From Vanessa cardui (Eukaryota > Arthropoda > Insecta > Lepidoptera > Nymphalidae), in the NCBI RefSeq assembly GCF_905220365.1, contig NC_061143.1, positions 9,052,001 through 9,116,000 of the forward strand: DNA of 64,000 bases. Direction: 5' to 3'. A model generated the notes under the pieces. The model saw only the letters and a list, made by a program, of their open reading frames with translations, was not told the origin of the DNA and made no database searches. The position numbers and the translations under genes were made by a program. Position 1 is the first letter of the stretch. Each line of letters begins with the position of its first letter. Positions 36,383 through 48,975 of this stretch are shown in pieces.

Positions 36383-36600
36383 ATATTATTTCTATATTAA
36401 TATTATAAAAGTTAAATTAACTCTTTCTGTCTGTATGTCTGTCGCTCTTTCATGACCAATACGCTGAACCGAATTTGATGAAATTTGGTAAGAAGCAAAC
36501 TTGAATTCCAAGAAAGGACATGAATTACTTATACTATACTAATATGATGAAATGCTTTTTTGCCTGACACATGACAACCAACACCCTAAAATGACTTAAT
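36383..36600 (-). repeat. repeat family C, reverse
   Basis: It opens with the reversed tail (tattaatattataaaagt), continues ctgaaccgaatttgatgaaa, and ends near the head. Confidence 0.55.
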
Positions 36601-37032
36601 AAATGTAATCACCTAGAGATTATTATAGCTCTTTTGGTGTATATAATTAAATTATACAAATTGTAGGTAAATTAGTTTGTATAAGTAACATTACATTAAT
36701 TCATTCATCTTTAGCTGTTCACCGTCATAAAATAATACTTATTGCTGTGTTCCGGTTAAAAGGGATGTATTTAATAGTTAGATAGTACGTCTGATCAAAG
36801 GTGACCATCAGCTGACAGTAGGGTCTTGTGACAATCTAAAATGCTTTATTGTAAAAATTTCCATTCTATTATGAAAAAAAAAAACTTAACATTTTGTAAG
36901 GTGCAAGATATTTTGTGGAAATACCGTTTTTTCCAAGGAAAGCGATTTCACACTTCATAACAAAGAGAACTCTTGTTAAGGTAACTGTTTCGTTATTTAT
37001 TTGTCATCGTGACTAATTTAAAATTGGCCATT

Positions 37033-37066
37033 CATACATACATACATACATACATACCTACATACA

Positions 37067-37097
<31 letters not shown>

Positions 37098-37110
37098 GTA
37101 TACATACATT
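37033..37110. repeat. (CATA)n microsatellite
   Basis: About 19 units of CATA with one CATACCTA interruption. Confidence 0.9.
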
Positions 37111-37167
37111 TGAAGTGCATGTCTGTATATATGCTACCGTAAAATTGTTAAGACTATTAGTCCCATC

Positions 37168-37399
37168 CTACTAATATTATAAACGCATAAGTTTTTGAGG
37201 ATGGATGAAATTATACATACATATATGTTTGTTACTATCTCACGAAACAACTATTGAACGGATTTGGATGAAATTTTGCAGTAATATAGGTCATACATCA
37301 GAATAACACATAGGATACAATTAATAATGACTTTATGTAATTTGATCATAATATAACGATACATATCAAATACCCTCGCAAGGCGCGGGTTGCTAGTTG
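37168..37399 (-). repeat. repeat family C, reverse
   Basis: The reversed tail ctactaatattataaacgc starts it, and the reversed head gcaaggcgcgggttgctagt ends it. Confidence 0.6.
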
Positions 37400-37894
37400 T
37401 TAATAAATCTAGTCAGATAATAAACTGTCAAAAAAATCTTCCTAATATATTATGGCTATGTAAATACATGATTATAGCCGTGCTTATTATGTAGTTATCT
37501 CAAGACATCCATACGAATGTCTGAGTTAATAAATTAGCTAATAATTGAATGAGGAATATGTTTTGCTCAGTACACGTTAATTAATAAAAGTAGCACTTTC
37601 TTGTTCGTTATTTTTAACAAAAAATGATTAATTGTGTTCTCGGCCCGCAGAGCAGATATAAATGACCATTGCTACCATTTAAACGCTAGACTTCTGATCA
37701 GGCATTCCACGTGACCGCTACCGTTGACCACTTACAGAACAAAAAACCCGACAGAAATGAGATGTGTTATTAAAATGTATTATTTATAACGTGCGATATA
37801 TTACGTTGAAATGTTTAATGAAACCTGTCAAGTATAGAAGTCTTCCTAAGGTAGCTTATCATTGAATGGGTAACCTGGCTTTCGCTGAGCATTC

Positions 37895-38221
37895 ATGATT
37901 GGTTTAAATATTCCTTGCGCTTTTTTCATTGGCTCTTTTACCCTTAAGATTGGAAACAGCAACTCCGTGATTGGTGGATTGAATTATATGTTTAATTACG
38001 ACTTCACTTCCATTGTACTATATTCTAAGGAGACAATTGCTTACATCACGCGATGTCAAGAAGCGGTCGAGCATGTCAAAATAATTACCGCCAATATCTT
38101 GTATCGACAACCTGATTTAAATATATTGATGTATGATTTTCCATATAGAGTTCGGTGTTACGTAGACATGACGAATACAGTCATAATAATTTTTTTCTCA
38201 GTATTTACTTTAAAGTTTTAG
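37895..38221 (+). other. unassigned 108-codon open frame over a CCAAT-box cluster
   Basis: The frame begins at an ATG and ends TTTTAG; the peptide is hydrophobic and Asn/Ile-rich with no recognised domain. Its first 85 bp hold four ATTGG pentamers (reverse CCAAT). It is longer than most chance frames here but has no coding signature I can name; probably not a gene. Confidence 0.15.
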
Positions 38222-40377
38222 TTTATAATCGATTTAAAAAAGGAATACATTCTCAATTACGTTTATGCCTACAACCAAGATTTAATTTAAAAAAAAATTA
38301 AGCAGAGGATTAAATTTGAAAATAGAATGGTTTGTCTATGTCGGGTATAACCTAAGGAGTTCCGGGAGGTAACGGTGGCATAAGTTTTCAACCCAAGAGA
38401 TGAAGTTGGGTAATGCTAGTCAATAGCATGGCATGGCTGGAAAGCGTACCCTTGTTTATTTATCTAGATAAATAAATATAATTGTCTAGTAGCTACCATT
38501 GATTAGCTACTCATCAATTATAGTACCGCCAAGCAAAATTACTATATTCGGGGGATGTGAGCTATTTTAATGACAGGTATAAAAGATAAAGATATAAAAG
38601 AGAAATATAAGATATATTAGATATTATGGTGAGAAGAATATAGAATTTTGAATATATTATGATATTTATTGTTGGCGAATTTAAATATAAGTAATTATTT
38701 ATGTTTATTGAAAAATATCGATTTCTAAATCGATGTCTCGATGATGATAAATGTCAAAAAATAATATTGATTTCGACCACACACGATATACCTTTGGTAG
38801 TTATATACTTACCGTGATTTCGTGAAAAAAAAACATGACCTGCTATTAAGACGAATTTGGAAAACATTAATGTTTATAATTATTTAAACGAGTTTTATGT
38901 GATATAAGCTGATAAATTACGATTTTATACAATGCTTACATTAACCTTAAACCATAATTCATCCTTTCCTCTATAACGATAAGCTTGTGCCAATGAAATA
39001 GAAAAAAATAAATCAAGCGATTACAACTTAAAATAAGATTTACTATTTCTTTCGTTTCCAAAATGTTCACATATTAACATATACTAAGGCTAGGTTTCTG
39101 TATTAATAATAATAGTAAAAAAACTCTATTATAAATATAGAAATTGAAAGAGACACTTCATTGAACTGTACAAATGCTTACTTAAAGCTATTTTAACAGG
39201 CAACCTAATTTAAAAGGGCTTTGTTCCAGTGTAATGTTTCATTCTTAAGATTATATAAGCTAGTGTATTAAGGGATATAAAATTTTAGATTCCAAGATTG
39301 AAATACATTGTTAAGGAATTGTTCCTATATTACCACGAGGTACCTCATTTTTCTGTCAATAAGATAAATAAAATATACATATAGATTATATATATTTTAT
39401 TAATCTGTCAATATATACATATAGTGTCTTTCCAGCTCGATGAAAGTTCTTCGAGAAAAATTTTGAATTCACGGGTTTTGGGATAAAAATAATGGTTATA
39501 AGTGTGTCGCGTCGTTTGCGCAAGACGTGTTAAATGTTACATCTGTTAATAATGTGATTTTGTTTAAGAAATTTTACACGTAGTTCCAATAAAAAAAAAA
39601 CGTGGCATACGAATTTAAATTATCAAGTTACTATTATGAGTGGCATAATTTATTTTAGCAATTGTAAGTATGTTCTATATTGTTGATAGATATTGTTTTG
39701 TTTCTCGTAAACGGTTCTATAGTTTTGGAACGAAGTTAAAATAACTGGCCTTTTTAGGCGATAAAGCCGTTTAGAAAGATATCGAATCAAGGAAAATTCG
39801 CGATCAGTGCGTCTTTTAAAAAGCTTCGTTGTATATTTTATTGTGATACCTATTACAAAAAAAAAAAATTTAATTCCTTACAGGAAAGGGTTAAAAAGCT
39901 TATATATTTTTATGGGCTTAGGTTAGAGTCGTAAATAAATACTTTATTAACTTACTAATTAAGATACTGACTAGTAATTGATATACATTCTGAGAAATTC
40001 GAAGGCTTTATAGCGTACAGTCCGACGTAATAGGACATTTTGCCTAATTTGTATATTTACATATGTAAAAATCAAATTGAATCATTTTGAATACAACCTT
40101 TTTTGAACGATGTTAACGGTTGTTTCTTTTAAATATTTGTTATTGTTGTTTGTTGAATAATTAAACAAAGATTTATAGTTATATTATTATTATTGTCATT
40201 GGTTTACATTTTGTTATCTGTTGCTGTAAATTAATTCAGATCAAGACCAATAGCATGACGATAACTTTTATTGGAACATAAAATAAGTGTCGATGTTTTA
40301 TTCTATTATTTTATTATTTATTGGTTAAGTTCATCCATCCAACTTTCTTAGCTCTTCAGCCAACGCTTAATGGTGGT

Positions 40378-40570
40378 GAGAATCCATCAACGTAAAATGA
40401 TGACCAAACGAAAAGGACACCTGATGGAAAGTAACTACCACTGTCCATGGACATCAACATCATGCAAGGTCTAACAGGTGCATTGCTGGTTTTAAAGGCA
40501 CCCAGGTCTTATCGGTTTGGAATACCAGCGAAAGCTTGTTCCACGGAGTGGTTTGGTGGAAATAACAATA
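40378..40570 (+). repeat. decayed LINE 3' region fragment
   Basis: The segments aacaggtgcattgctggttt, tatcggtttggaataccagc and gcttgttccacggagtggtt resemble a LINE 3' region common in Lepidoptera; no frame is preserved. Confidence 0.4.
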
Positions 40571-41274
40571 CGTATATATCAACATGGAATCTTCGACTGT
40601 CTCATTAGTAGATAATTATTATAATGTTATCTAGCTGTTATTTAATAAGAAACGTTAATTAATTTAAATTATAGTAATGACTTGTCGCCTCTTCTCAGAG
40701 TTATCTACATTCGAACCGGTAGTTCTTTACCTTTAATTAATCTCGAAACGATGATTTAAAAATGCCGCTGAGAACCTACGTGAATAATATATTTATTTAT
40801 TTGAATTCTCAACCGTCGGTAGATTTAAAAATACTTTATTACATAGATATTTATCTATTTATTTGTTTAAGTCAACTCTATACCTTACAAAGATCTATGT
40901 CTCATTATCTATAACGCTTTTTAGGACGAGGTGTACACTGAACGTATGCAGATCAACAAAAAAAAAACTCATTAAACTTGTGTATGCTAACACGTCCGAT
41001 CAAGTTTGACTTTTTTCCGAATGTACTGCATAAATTATAGGCTATTACAATCATTTAAGATAATAATCTTGCATATTGATGAATAGGCAAAAAAGGGGAC
41101 ACTCTGAAATATTTAGAGTTCTGTGACACGCGACTGTCTTTTAAAAACGGGTTTGTTTCTTAGGAACGATTCATTTTTTTGTAAGTATATCGCGATAAAT
41201 ATTTTCCACACAATTAGCAATGGCAAACATATGACGTTTTAATATTGAGTCATTTTTTTTCTCACATTGAAGAA

Positions 41275-41465
41275 ACAATATCTTGACACTCAAATTATTA
41301 TCTGTGGTCGTAAAACACACATAAAAAGGTTTTACTTGGAGTTCAAGCTTTATACCAAATTTCATATAATTCGGTTCAATTTTTTGCAACAAAGTCGAAC
41401 AGTCGTTTGGTCAAAGTGCAACAGACAGACTGCCAGCGTTACTTTCGCATTAATATTATTATAGA
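41275..41465 (+). repeat. repeat family C, diverged
   Basis: ataccaaatttcatataattc and the terminal tttcgcattaatattattat match the family C body and tail. Confidence 0.5.
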
Positions 41466-41665
41466 TTATGTATTATGAGAGTCTTTGAAGGTGATTAGCA
41501 TTACATAAATATTGTAATGCAGCAGTACCAGAACCTACGCCCAATACTACTAACCTGCTCAAGCACTTTTGATTAGTATGATCACGTAACGTCATAATTT
41601 AGACCTAATTAAGGTTCATTTTAATGCTATAGTATAATATATTTATTTATTTGTAAGGCACATTT

Positions 41666-41955
41666 ACTCGGAGGTAGGGCTTTGTGCAAGCCCGTCTGCG
41701 TATGTACCACCCAATCACCAGTTATTCTACCGCCAAATAACAGTACTCAGTATTGTTGTGTTCCGGTGTGAAGGGTGAGTGAGCCAGTGTAACTCCAGGC
41801 ACTAGGGACATAACATCTTAGTTCCCAAGGTTGGTGGCACATTGACGATGTAAAGAATAGTTAATATTTCTTACAGCGTCATTGTCTATGGGTGATGGTG
41901 ACCACTTACCATCAGGTGGCCCATATGCTCACCCGCCAACCTATAACATAAAAAA
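41666..41955 (+). repeat. repeat family B, full length
   Basis: It runs from ggaggtagggctttgtgcaa through tgttgtgttccggtgtgaag to gccaacctataacataaaaaa. Confidence 0.85.
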
Positions 41956-42470
41956 GGCATCATTACTTTTTCATAAGTCAGAGGTACAGAAAAGGATATA
42001 CGGTACCTAATACTGACCACGTTCGACTAACACGTGGGCGCAGCATCAAACGAAAAATATTCTTACATAAATTTGAGACGCTAAGGAAAATCTTGTTATA
42101 ACGGCATCGAATTTTGTATTGATTTTAAATATGATAAATATGATTAGTGTGGCGCTAACGCCTACACGTCTGGCTAAAAAATTTACGCTGCGTAAATATT
42201 TGCGCGCCATTTTTGTAGCGTTATGTTAAACTTGTATGGAATTTGCAAAATCTCACGAGCGTGTATATGTTTTTCGCTTTGTTTGTACAGAATTATTTGT
42301 CACGCCTTTTATGATTCGCTCGTCTGTTTGTTCGTGTTCGCGTCTAATTGATAATTTCAATGACAAATAATATTGAATATGAATAATGAATGATGGTGAT
42401 GAAATTTATTACAATGACAAATATAATTAATATTTGGGATTATGAGTGGGTTTCTTATTGGATATGAAAG

Positions 42471-42637
42471 ACAGCCGGTAAGTTTTCCAATGCTGGGCTA
42501 ATGGCCTCCTCTCCCATTAAGGAGAGGAACATATTCCACCACGCTTTCCCAATTCGGGTTTCACATATTAAGCTCATATATATAGTGGTGCTTGCCTGGG
42601 TTTGAACCCGTAATCACTGGGCTCATCTCGGCTCTTA
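42471..42637 (-). repeat. SINE family A, internally deleted, reverse
   Basis: The reversed tail end, a short body (tattccaccacgctttccc) and the reversed head (tgcttgcctgggtttgaacc) are joined across a missing centre. Followed closely by (TTTAC)n at 42651-42673. Confidence 0.75.
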
Positions 42638-42650
42638 CAGACTGTTTCTT

Positions 42651-42673
42651 TACTTTACTTTACTTTACTTTAA
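42651..42673. repeat. (TTTAC)n short tandem repeat
   Basis: Four TTTAC units. The unit equals one of the family A tail types, so it may be a relic of a SINE end. Confidence 0.7.
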
Positions 42674-43008
42674 GAAAGACATAATATGATGTCAAATTTG
42701 CAACATTTCCTTCAAGCATTAAGATCCTTATAAGGCATTTTTTTCTATAACGTATTGTCTCTTGGACCCTGTGATGAAACTTTTTTCTTTGTTGGTGATT
42801 CATTACGAAATAGTAATTTTACAGTATGGTATGATATAGTATGGTAGTATTTAATTGTTGGCGATTCAAAAACGCTTCATTGTGAAGTTTGCTTGAATAA
42901 AATTGATTTGATTTTATAGTATTTTTATAGATACTATTCAATAATATATCACCAATAATAGTCGATGTAATTTTCAAAATTACTCTGTCACTTAAATATT
43001 GACACACA

Positions 43009-43257
43009 CTGATGGTAAGTGGTCACCATCGCTCATAGAAAATGTTAATGTACTAAATATAAACCATTCCTTACATCGCCAATGCGCCACCAAACTTAGG
43101 AAATGAGATGTAATATCCCCTGTGCCTGTAGTTACTCTTGTTCACTCACATTTCAAACACGAACTCAACAATACTAAGTACTGTTTGGCGGTAGAATATC
43201 TAAGGTAGGTGGGTGGTACTTACCCAGACGGGGTTGCCCAAAGGCCTACCACCAACT
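43009..43257 (-). repeat. repeat family B, 3'-truncated, reverse
   Basis: It begins inside the reversed tail (ctgatggtaagtggtcacca) and ends at the reversed head (aaaggcctaccaccaact). Confidence 0.75.
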
Positions 43258-43282
43258 AATCTTGATCAGATCACTGTTACAG

Positions 43283-43762
43283 TCAAATATTACAAGTCGT
43301 CTGTTCAACTTCAGAAATTCGTCTTGTGGCATAAAATTTCCAATTGAAGTAAAGCGAGAAGCAAGATAACTTGGGGGAGTTATCGTAATTACTATAATTG
43401 GTCATAAATAATTTCGTCGCATCATAAATTTTATGTAATCGTTGTAATTTGAGTGCTGCAGTCAACCTGACTGTATCATTATCAACGACCATCATTATAG
43501 GAATTTCTGCCATGCTCCTGATTCCATGTATGGCTAAAAATTTAAATTTTGATGAAAATATTTTTAAAAATTTTAAAAATTTACTTGACTTCTTTATTAT
43601 AACGTAATAATAGAGATATATTTTAAAGTTCCTGTGAAAAATATGAAAACGTTTAAAATTTACAAATAAAAATTTATTAAATGAAAAATTTCTTTTTACT
43701 TTATTGCCACAATAAAAAAAATGTCGAGAAATTTGTAAAGAGATACAAAAATACGCTATCAA
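43283..43762 (-). other. unassigned 159-codon open frame
   Basis: This is the longest open frame outside trh. The N-terminal half is low-complexity (Phe/Lys/Asn, reading a T-rich strand). The C-terminal half (HGIRSMAEIPIMMVVDNDTV, LKLQRLHKIYDATKLFMTNY) has a balanced composition that looks more like real protein. I do not recognise a domain. It could be a decayed transposon frame or an exon fragment; it directly abuts a family B copy. Confidence 0.2.
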
Positions 43763-43837
43763 TTGAGTAATATACCGATTTATATATTTTTTCTTACACT
43801 AGCTTACTCATCAATTATACAAAAATCTATTACTGCT

Positions 43838-44062
43838 ACTAATATTATAAGTGCTAAAATAACTTTGTTCATTATCTCTTCTGGCTTAAACCGCTAAACC
43901 GATTCAGATGAAATTTGGTATGAAGATAGTTTAAGACTATAGTTAGACATATACGTATATACATAGACTACTATTTTCAATTCACCCACGTAGAGCAAAA
44001 ATGGTGACAGTTTGTGTGCTGAAGGTAAAGTTTTGGGTATAGCTGCACTTCATCTAGTAGAT
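43838..44062 (-). repeat. repeat family C, reverse
   Basis: It contains ctactaatattataagtgct, accgattcagatgaaatttgg and a decayed head near 44060. Confidence 0.5.
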
Positions 44063-44426
44063 ATGTAAATAAAATTGGTTTGCAAATGCCAGGATAAATT
44101 AATATTGTATGTCTTTATGGTAATAATAATTTAAATATTATAATCTGTTTCCATAAATAAATATATTTATTATAGGTGACGGCGATAATTAGGAAAGAGG
44201 TCCACCGTTAGGTAACCTCTTTATATGCCTGACATAAAACAAAACAACTCTGACAGGAACAGTTCACGACTTAAAAATAAAATACTAAAACAAATCATGG
44301 ATTCGTGGAATGGTGGCAAATATGCAGCTATTTTCCTCTTGAAAGAAATTCCTATTAAAGCAAAGGCACCAACTATTTCACGGAGCCATTAAAACGAAGA
44401 TTTAAATATTTTAAATTTTCTAGAAT

Positions 44427-44682
44427 AGCCGAGATGGCCCAGTGGTTAGAACGCGTGCATCTTATGGCGATGATTGCGGTTTCAAATCCAAGGTAGCACC
44501 ACTGAATATTCATGTGCTTAATTTGTGTTTATAATTAATTTCGTGCGTGGCGTTGAAAAAATACATCGTGAGGAGGTCTGAATTATGCATTGGAACAGCG
44601 TGGTGGAATATGTTCCGAACCTTCTCCTCAAAGGGAGTGGAGGTCTTAGCCCAACAGTGGAAAATTTACCGGTTGTTGTTGT
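44427..44682 (+). repeat. SINE family A with target duplication
   Basis: The head is intact (gagatggcccagtggttag), with a mid-body deletion and a (GTT)n tail. The flanks AAATTTTCTAGAAT (44413-44426) and AAATTTACTAGAAT (44683-44696) differ at one base. Confidence 0.85.
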
Positions 44683-44969
44683 AAATTTACTAGAATGTTA
44701 GATTTATGAATTGTTTTGTTGCAAAATGCGCATTTGCTTACACTGACTTACAAGAGATTACACGTACAAGGGATCGTCCTTGATCTCTCGTTGATGACAG
44801 AATCAATATTTACACCTTATCAAGAGCAGACTCCATTGTTTTGGATATCCATTCAGTGACGTGTAATTTGTTTAACCGCATTCCCGAGATAAAGTTTGTA
44901 TGTTTTGCGCATTATTCTGCATAAATGCATATGTGATCATCTTTTTTATTGCGCAAATGATTGAACAAC

Positions 44970-45199
44970 AGCCGGGGTGACCTAGTGGTATAATACATAC
45001 AAGCAAGCACCACTTAATTTTCATGTGTTAAATTTGTCTCGTGCTCGGTGTTGATAGGAAACATCGAAAGGAAAACTGGATCTGTCTAATTTCAACGAAA
45101 TTGAATACACCAAACTGCGTTGGAGCGTGTTAGAGTATGCTCCTAACCTTCAACTCAAATGGAGACCTTAGCCCATCAGTGAGAAATTTACACTCTGTC
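44970..45199 (+). repeat. SINE family A, decayed
   Basis: The head is partly deleted (gtgacctagtggtataatac) and the body diverged, ending agtgagaaatttacactctg. Confidence 0.65.
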
Positions 45200-45746
45200 C
45201 CTACATTTTGTAATCTTGATAGCACGAAAACATATGAAGGGTAAGCAAATACGAAAGCAAAAAATAGCGTATTCACCGCTGCTACCCAAGACTTCAAGAC
45301 TTATACTATGAAAATACCAAGCGCTTTTATTTATTTAATTAAGTACATTGTACAGATGCCTACATTGTAAATGCGTTCTCTACTAGCGAAGCTTAGGAAG
45401 TGCAAAATAAAAACATTTTTTAGGTTGTCTTTTAAAAACGTCACCTTGCTTTCCTTATGGACTCTGGTAATTTGTAACAGGAATCCTTGTCCGACAGCAA
45501 TGACTCAGATGAATAAGAGAATTAACATTTTATATTTTTATATTCGCTTAATCTTATCTAAAACTTTATTGGACTAACGCCATTTAGCTTAACGGGTCTA
45601 ATACCACATTTTTCACTACTTACATTAAGAGTCATAATTCCCTTTTGAATACCGCCTGTATTATGATGATGGAATGATCACATCTGTTTAAAGATATATT
45701 ATGTATTATGACCAATCAAGTAAGGATGATCTATTATAACATCAAA

Positions 45747-45935
45747 AAATCAAAATCGAAATATTCATTATTTAAGTAGCTTTTTACAAGCACTTTTGAA
45801 AAGTCATTTTACAAACAATATTAAATGAAGCTACCACTGGTTCGGAGTGTAGATTCTACCGAGAAGAACCGGCAAGAAAGTCATGCTAGTTAAATACAAT
45901 GATATATACATGTAATACATACGCTTTTTTATTCT
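45747..45935 (+). repeat. repeat family D
   Basis: The shared core is gaagctaccactggttcgga, then attctaccgagaagaaccgg and caagaaagtcatgctagtta. Other copies are at 54.05, 57.68 and (reverse, interrupted) 55.70-56.14 kb. Confidence 0.65.
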
Positions 45936-46663
45936 ATTCTATATCTATGTAATCTTGTATTGAACCAGCTTACTAATCTCTCCTGTCCATCCACGAAAAC
46001 AAAATTACCTACCCAACTACCCCGAAAGATTGCTCGAAAGTTTAAACCAATTGTATAACGCACATATATGAATTAAATAACACGAAAAACCGTTCATTAA
46101 TAATTCGTATAAATAATAAGTAATAAACTTTCCAAATCTACCCATAAAATCTTACTACATTTCTTTATAATCCGAAGCTTACAATTAAATTATAAATTCA
46201 TTAATAAACAGTTATTCATCGTGTAATTATGCGAAAAACGCTGAATCAGCGTATCCATTCAATAACAGTATATTAAAGAGTGTTTATGTTCGTATACAAT
46301 AAGATTTTTTTTACAAAAGGCTAATCAAGGTACAAACGAATGTGAAAGGCAAACACTCATTGTGTAAGCAATTATCAAGATCGAAATCTTTATAATGATT
46401 ATATTTGCTGTTTGATTTTTATTAAACGAAATTACTAACACTTACTGTTATAAGTAGGTAATGGTCTGTCAGTATCCATTGTATGAGATCTCAGGATAGA
46501 AAGAGAGAAAAGCTAAAGCCAAAAACTCGAATAAGCATCACGACCAATCACAACACTGGTTTACTGTAAATTGGCAGATATGATGTGTATGAGAACATTT
46601 TGTATACTGAAAAATTTTGTTTGTTTTTTTTTTTTAATTTAAAATGTATTCTTTATGTCTACA

Positions 46664-46850
46664 TACGATAATACTATCTATATTCATACTACATATGTCA
46701 AAGTAACTCTGTCTGTCTGTCGCTCTTTCACGCCCAAACTGCTGAACCGATTTTTATGTAATTTATTATGAAGCAAACTTCACTCCTAACTAAACTCCAA
46801 GAGAGCTACTTATTTTGTCTAATACATGCATATTTTCATATAAAGGATTA
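46664..46850 (-). repeat. repeat family C, reverse
   Basis: tctgtctgtctgtcgctctt and ctgctgaaccgatttttatg are the reversed tail-side motifs. Confidence 0.5.
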
Positions 46851-46909
46851 TTCTAAATTTAAATATATTGAGCATAGTGAATTTTGTAATATCAAACATG
46901 TAAAATTTT

Positions 46910-47225
46910 CGATTCGAGATAGCCCAGTGGTTAGAACGCGTGCATCTTAACCGATGATTGCGGGTTCAAACCCAGGCAAGCACCGCTGATTCATGTGCTT
47001 AATTTGTCTTTATAATTCATCTCGTGCTCTGCGGTGAAGGAAAACATCGTGAGGAAACCTGCACGTGACAAATTTCCACATAAGTTTCCACAGAAATTCT
47101 GCCACATGTGTATTCCACCAATCCGCATTGGAACAGTGTGGTGGAATATGTTCCAAACCTTCTCCTCAAAGGGAGAGGAGGCCTTTAGCCCAGCAGTGGG
47201 GATTTATAGGCTGTTGTTGTTGTAT
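46910..47225 (+). repeat. SINE family A, full length with 14-bp target duplication
   Basis: The head, body and GGCTGTTGTTGTTGTAT tail are intact. ACATGTAAAATTTT occurs at 46896-46909 and 47226-47239. A small internal duplication (acaaatttccacataagttt) is unique to this copy. The 89-codon frame across it is not a gene. Confidence 0.9.
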
Positions 47226-47689
47226 ACATGTAAAATTTTATTCATTAGCATTAGAAGGTTCGAAACTTGCTTCGATTTGTTGACAATGTATACACATACC
47301 TGAAATTCTTATCATTACATGTTAAAGATAGCGGCATTATGTCATCTATGATTTAATCCACTTTATATGAAGTTTCACAAAGTAACACACACTTTAGAAA
47401 GACTCAGTAATCGCTACTCATGTCAATCATTGTATACGAACGATATGTGTCAATGTGTGCGTTAGCTTTTAGGGTGTTAGTGCTGACTCTTAATACAAAG
47501 CAAGATAACGTTTTTGGGTATCGCTTTAATCCTCGGTTGTACTGAGCATATTTTTAGAATTAGTTTGATTGCTCGTCTCCATCAATGTCAAGTGGCTATC
47601 TATTCATTTACCTAAGAAGAAAATGGATACAATTTCATTACGGTTTTATTCCCTCTTTCATCTTTTTAAAGAGGGTTTATATTTCGAAT

Positions 47690-47830
47690 TTGAGTTTTTC
47701 TAGCAGTTTATATTTTCTATCTCTCTCTTTATTCGACATCGGATTATATGCAGCTATAACTACTTTATTGTTCAAAGTATACGACGCGTTTACGATTAAT
47801 AGTTTAGCACATATATCTTGCTACAAACAT
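47690..47830 (-). pseudogene. possible decayed retroelement frame
   Basis: On the - strand a short frame reads AKLLIVNASYTLNNKVVIAA, then YNPMSNKERDRKYKLLEKL, before a stop. The LNNKVVIAAYNP pattern is reminiscent of the endonuclease region of non-LTR retrotransposons. It is only about 45 codons and the call is tentative. The 106-codon + strand frame over the same DNA (47585-47905) is hydrophobic and unrecognised. Confidence 0.2.
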
Positions 47831-48002
47831 ACTTTAGTATTTAGTTATTTATATATGTACGTACTTGTAGCCAGCGATGTTTGTAAGAGCTTACTGTCTC
47901 AGTGATATGGTCCTCCCTTATAACCTTTGCCTTCTTTTTCTCAATTCTGTGTTTCCACAGAATTAGGATAAACTTTCACAGGTATCCTGTAAAGATGAGA
48001 AT

Positions 48003-48298
48003 GAGCAGAGATGGCCCAGTGGTTAGAACGTGTGCATCTTAACAGATGATTGCGGGTTCAAACCCAGGCAAGCACCACTCTATATAATTCAACAACTCAC
48101 GCTAATTCATCTCGTGCTCGGCCGTGAAGGAAAACATCTTGAGTTATCCTGCATGTGTCTAATTTCATCGAGAATCTGCCACATGTGCATTCCACAAATC
48201 CGCATTGAATCAGCGTGGTGGAATATGTTCCAAACCATCCCCTTAATGGAAGGGATGGCCTTATCTCAGAAGTGGGAAATGTACAGGCTGTTATTGTA
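48003..48298 (+). repeat. SINE family A, near full length
   Basis: It carries the head (gagatggcccagtggttaga), B box gggttcaaaccc, body and tail GGCTGTTATTG. The join after the head (ctctatataattcaacaact) differs from other copies. Confidence 0.85.
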
Positions 48299-48767
48299 TA
48301 CAATAAAGTATGATTTGTACTGTACGGTCCCCAAGCTGATTTTGTAATTGTGTCTTCCAATTAAGAAGAAGAATTCACAGCCAAAATCACCCCCAAACAC
48401 AAAGCAATAATTCAAAATTGCTTTGATTTTATTCATCGAAATAATTGCAATAAAATTTCTAGTTAATGTTATAGAATAAAATGATAACGATAGCACGAGT
48501 GCACAATTAATTACGCGATTCGTGGATACCTACGCGACACTACAGGGTCTTGGCACCGTTCGTGATCGCATTCCTATCGGACACGATGTGTATTCCCGAC
48601 TTCGTAGAAATCATATATTTTCTTATGTGCAAACTCGTATCGATATACTGATGATTGAGTTGTTTATTAAACACTTAAGTTTTTATTCTTTGTTTTAGAC
48701 GCATGATATACAAGATTAGTCCATTTTATTATAAGGTGAAGTATTGTTGAAATTTTTTTATTGTGTA

Positions 48768-48975
48768 CCAGTGTCCCGCCCCGACATCGCATGCGTACAA
48801 TACTGATACTAAAATATACGACAGAATTTGTTTATTTACATCACATTAGAAACTTTCAGAATTATCAATGTTTCTTTACTATACTATCCATGTATATTAC
48901 ACAAAACCGCATCAAAATCCGTTTCGTAATTTTAAAGGTCTAAGCATACATAGGGAGAGACAGCGACTTTGTTTT
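48768..48975 (+). repeat. repeat family C
   Basis: It starts cagtgtcccgccccgacatc and includes accgcatcaaaatccgtttc, matching the reverse copy at 23.4 kb. Confidence 0.6.

Noticed and set aside
37033..37110. CRISPR-like regular repeats
   Set aside because: A simple CATA microsatellite without spacers; the genome is eukaryotic.
47034..47303. Recurring peptides such as CHMCIPP and WWNMFQT in several frames
   Set aside because: All fall within SINE family A copies at 31.7, 47.0, 48.0 and 59.8 kb; they are repeat translation, not a gene family.
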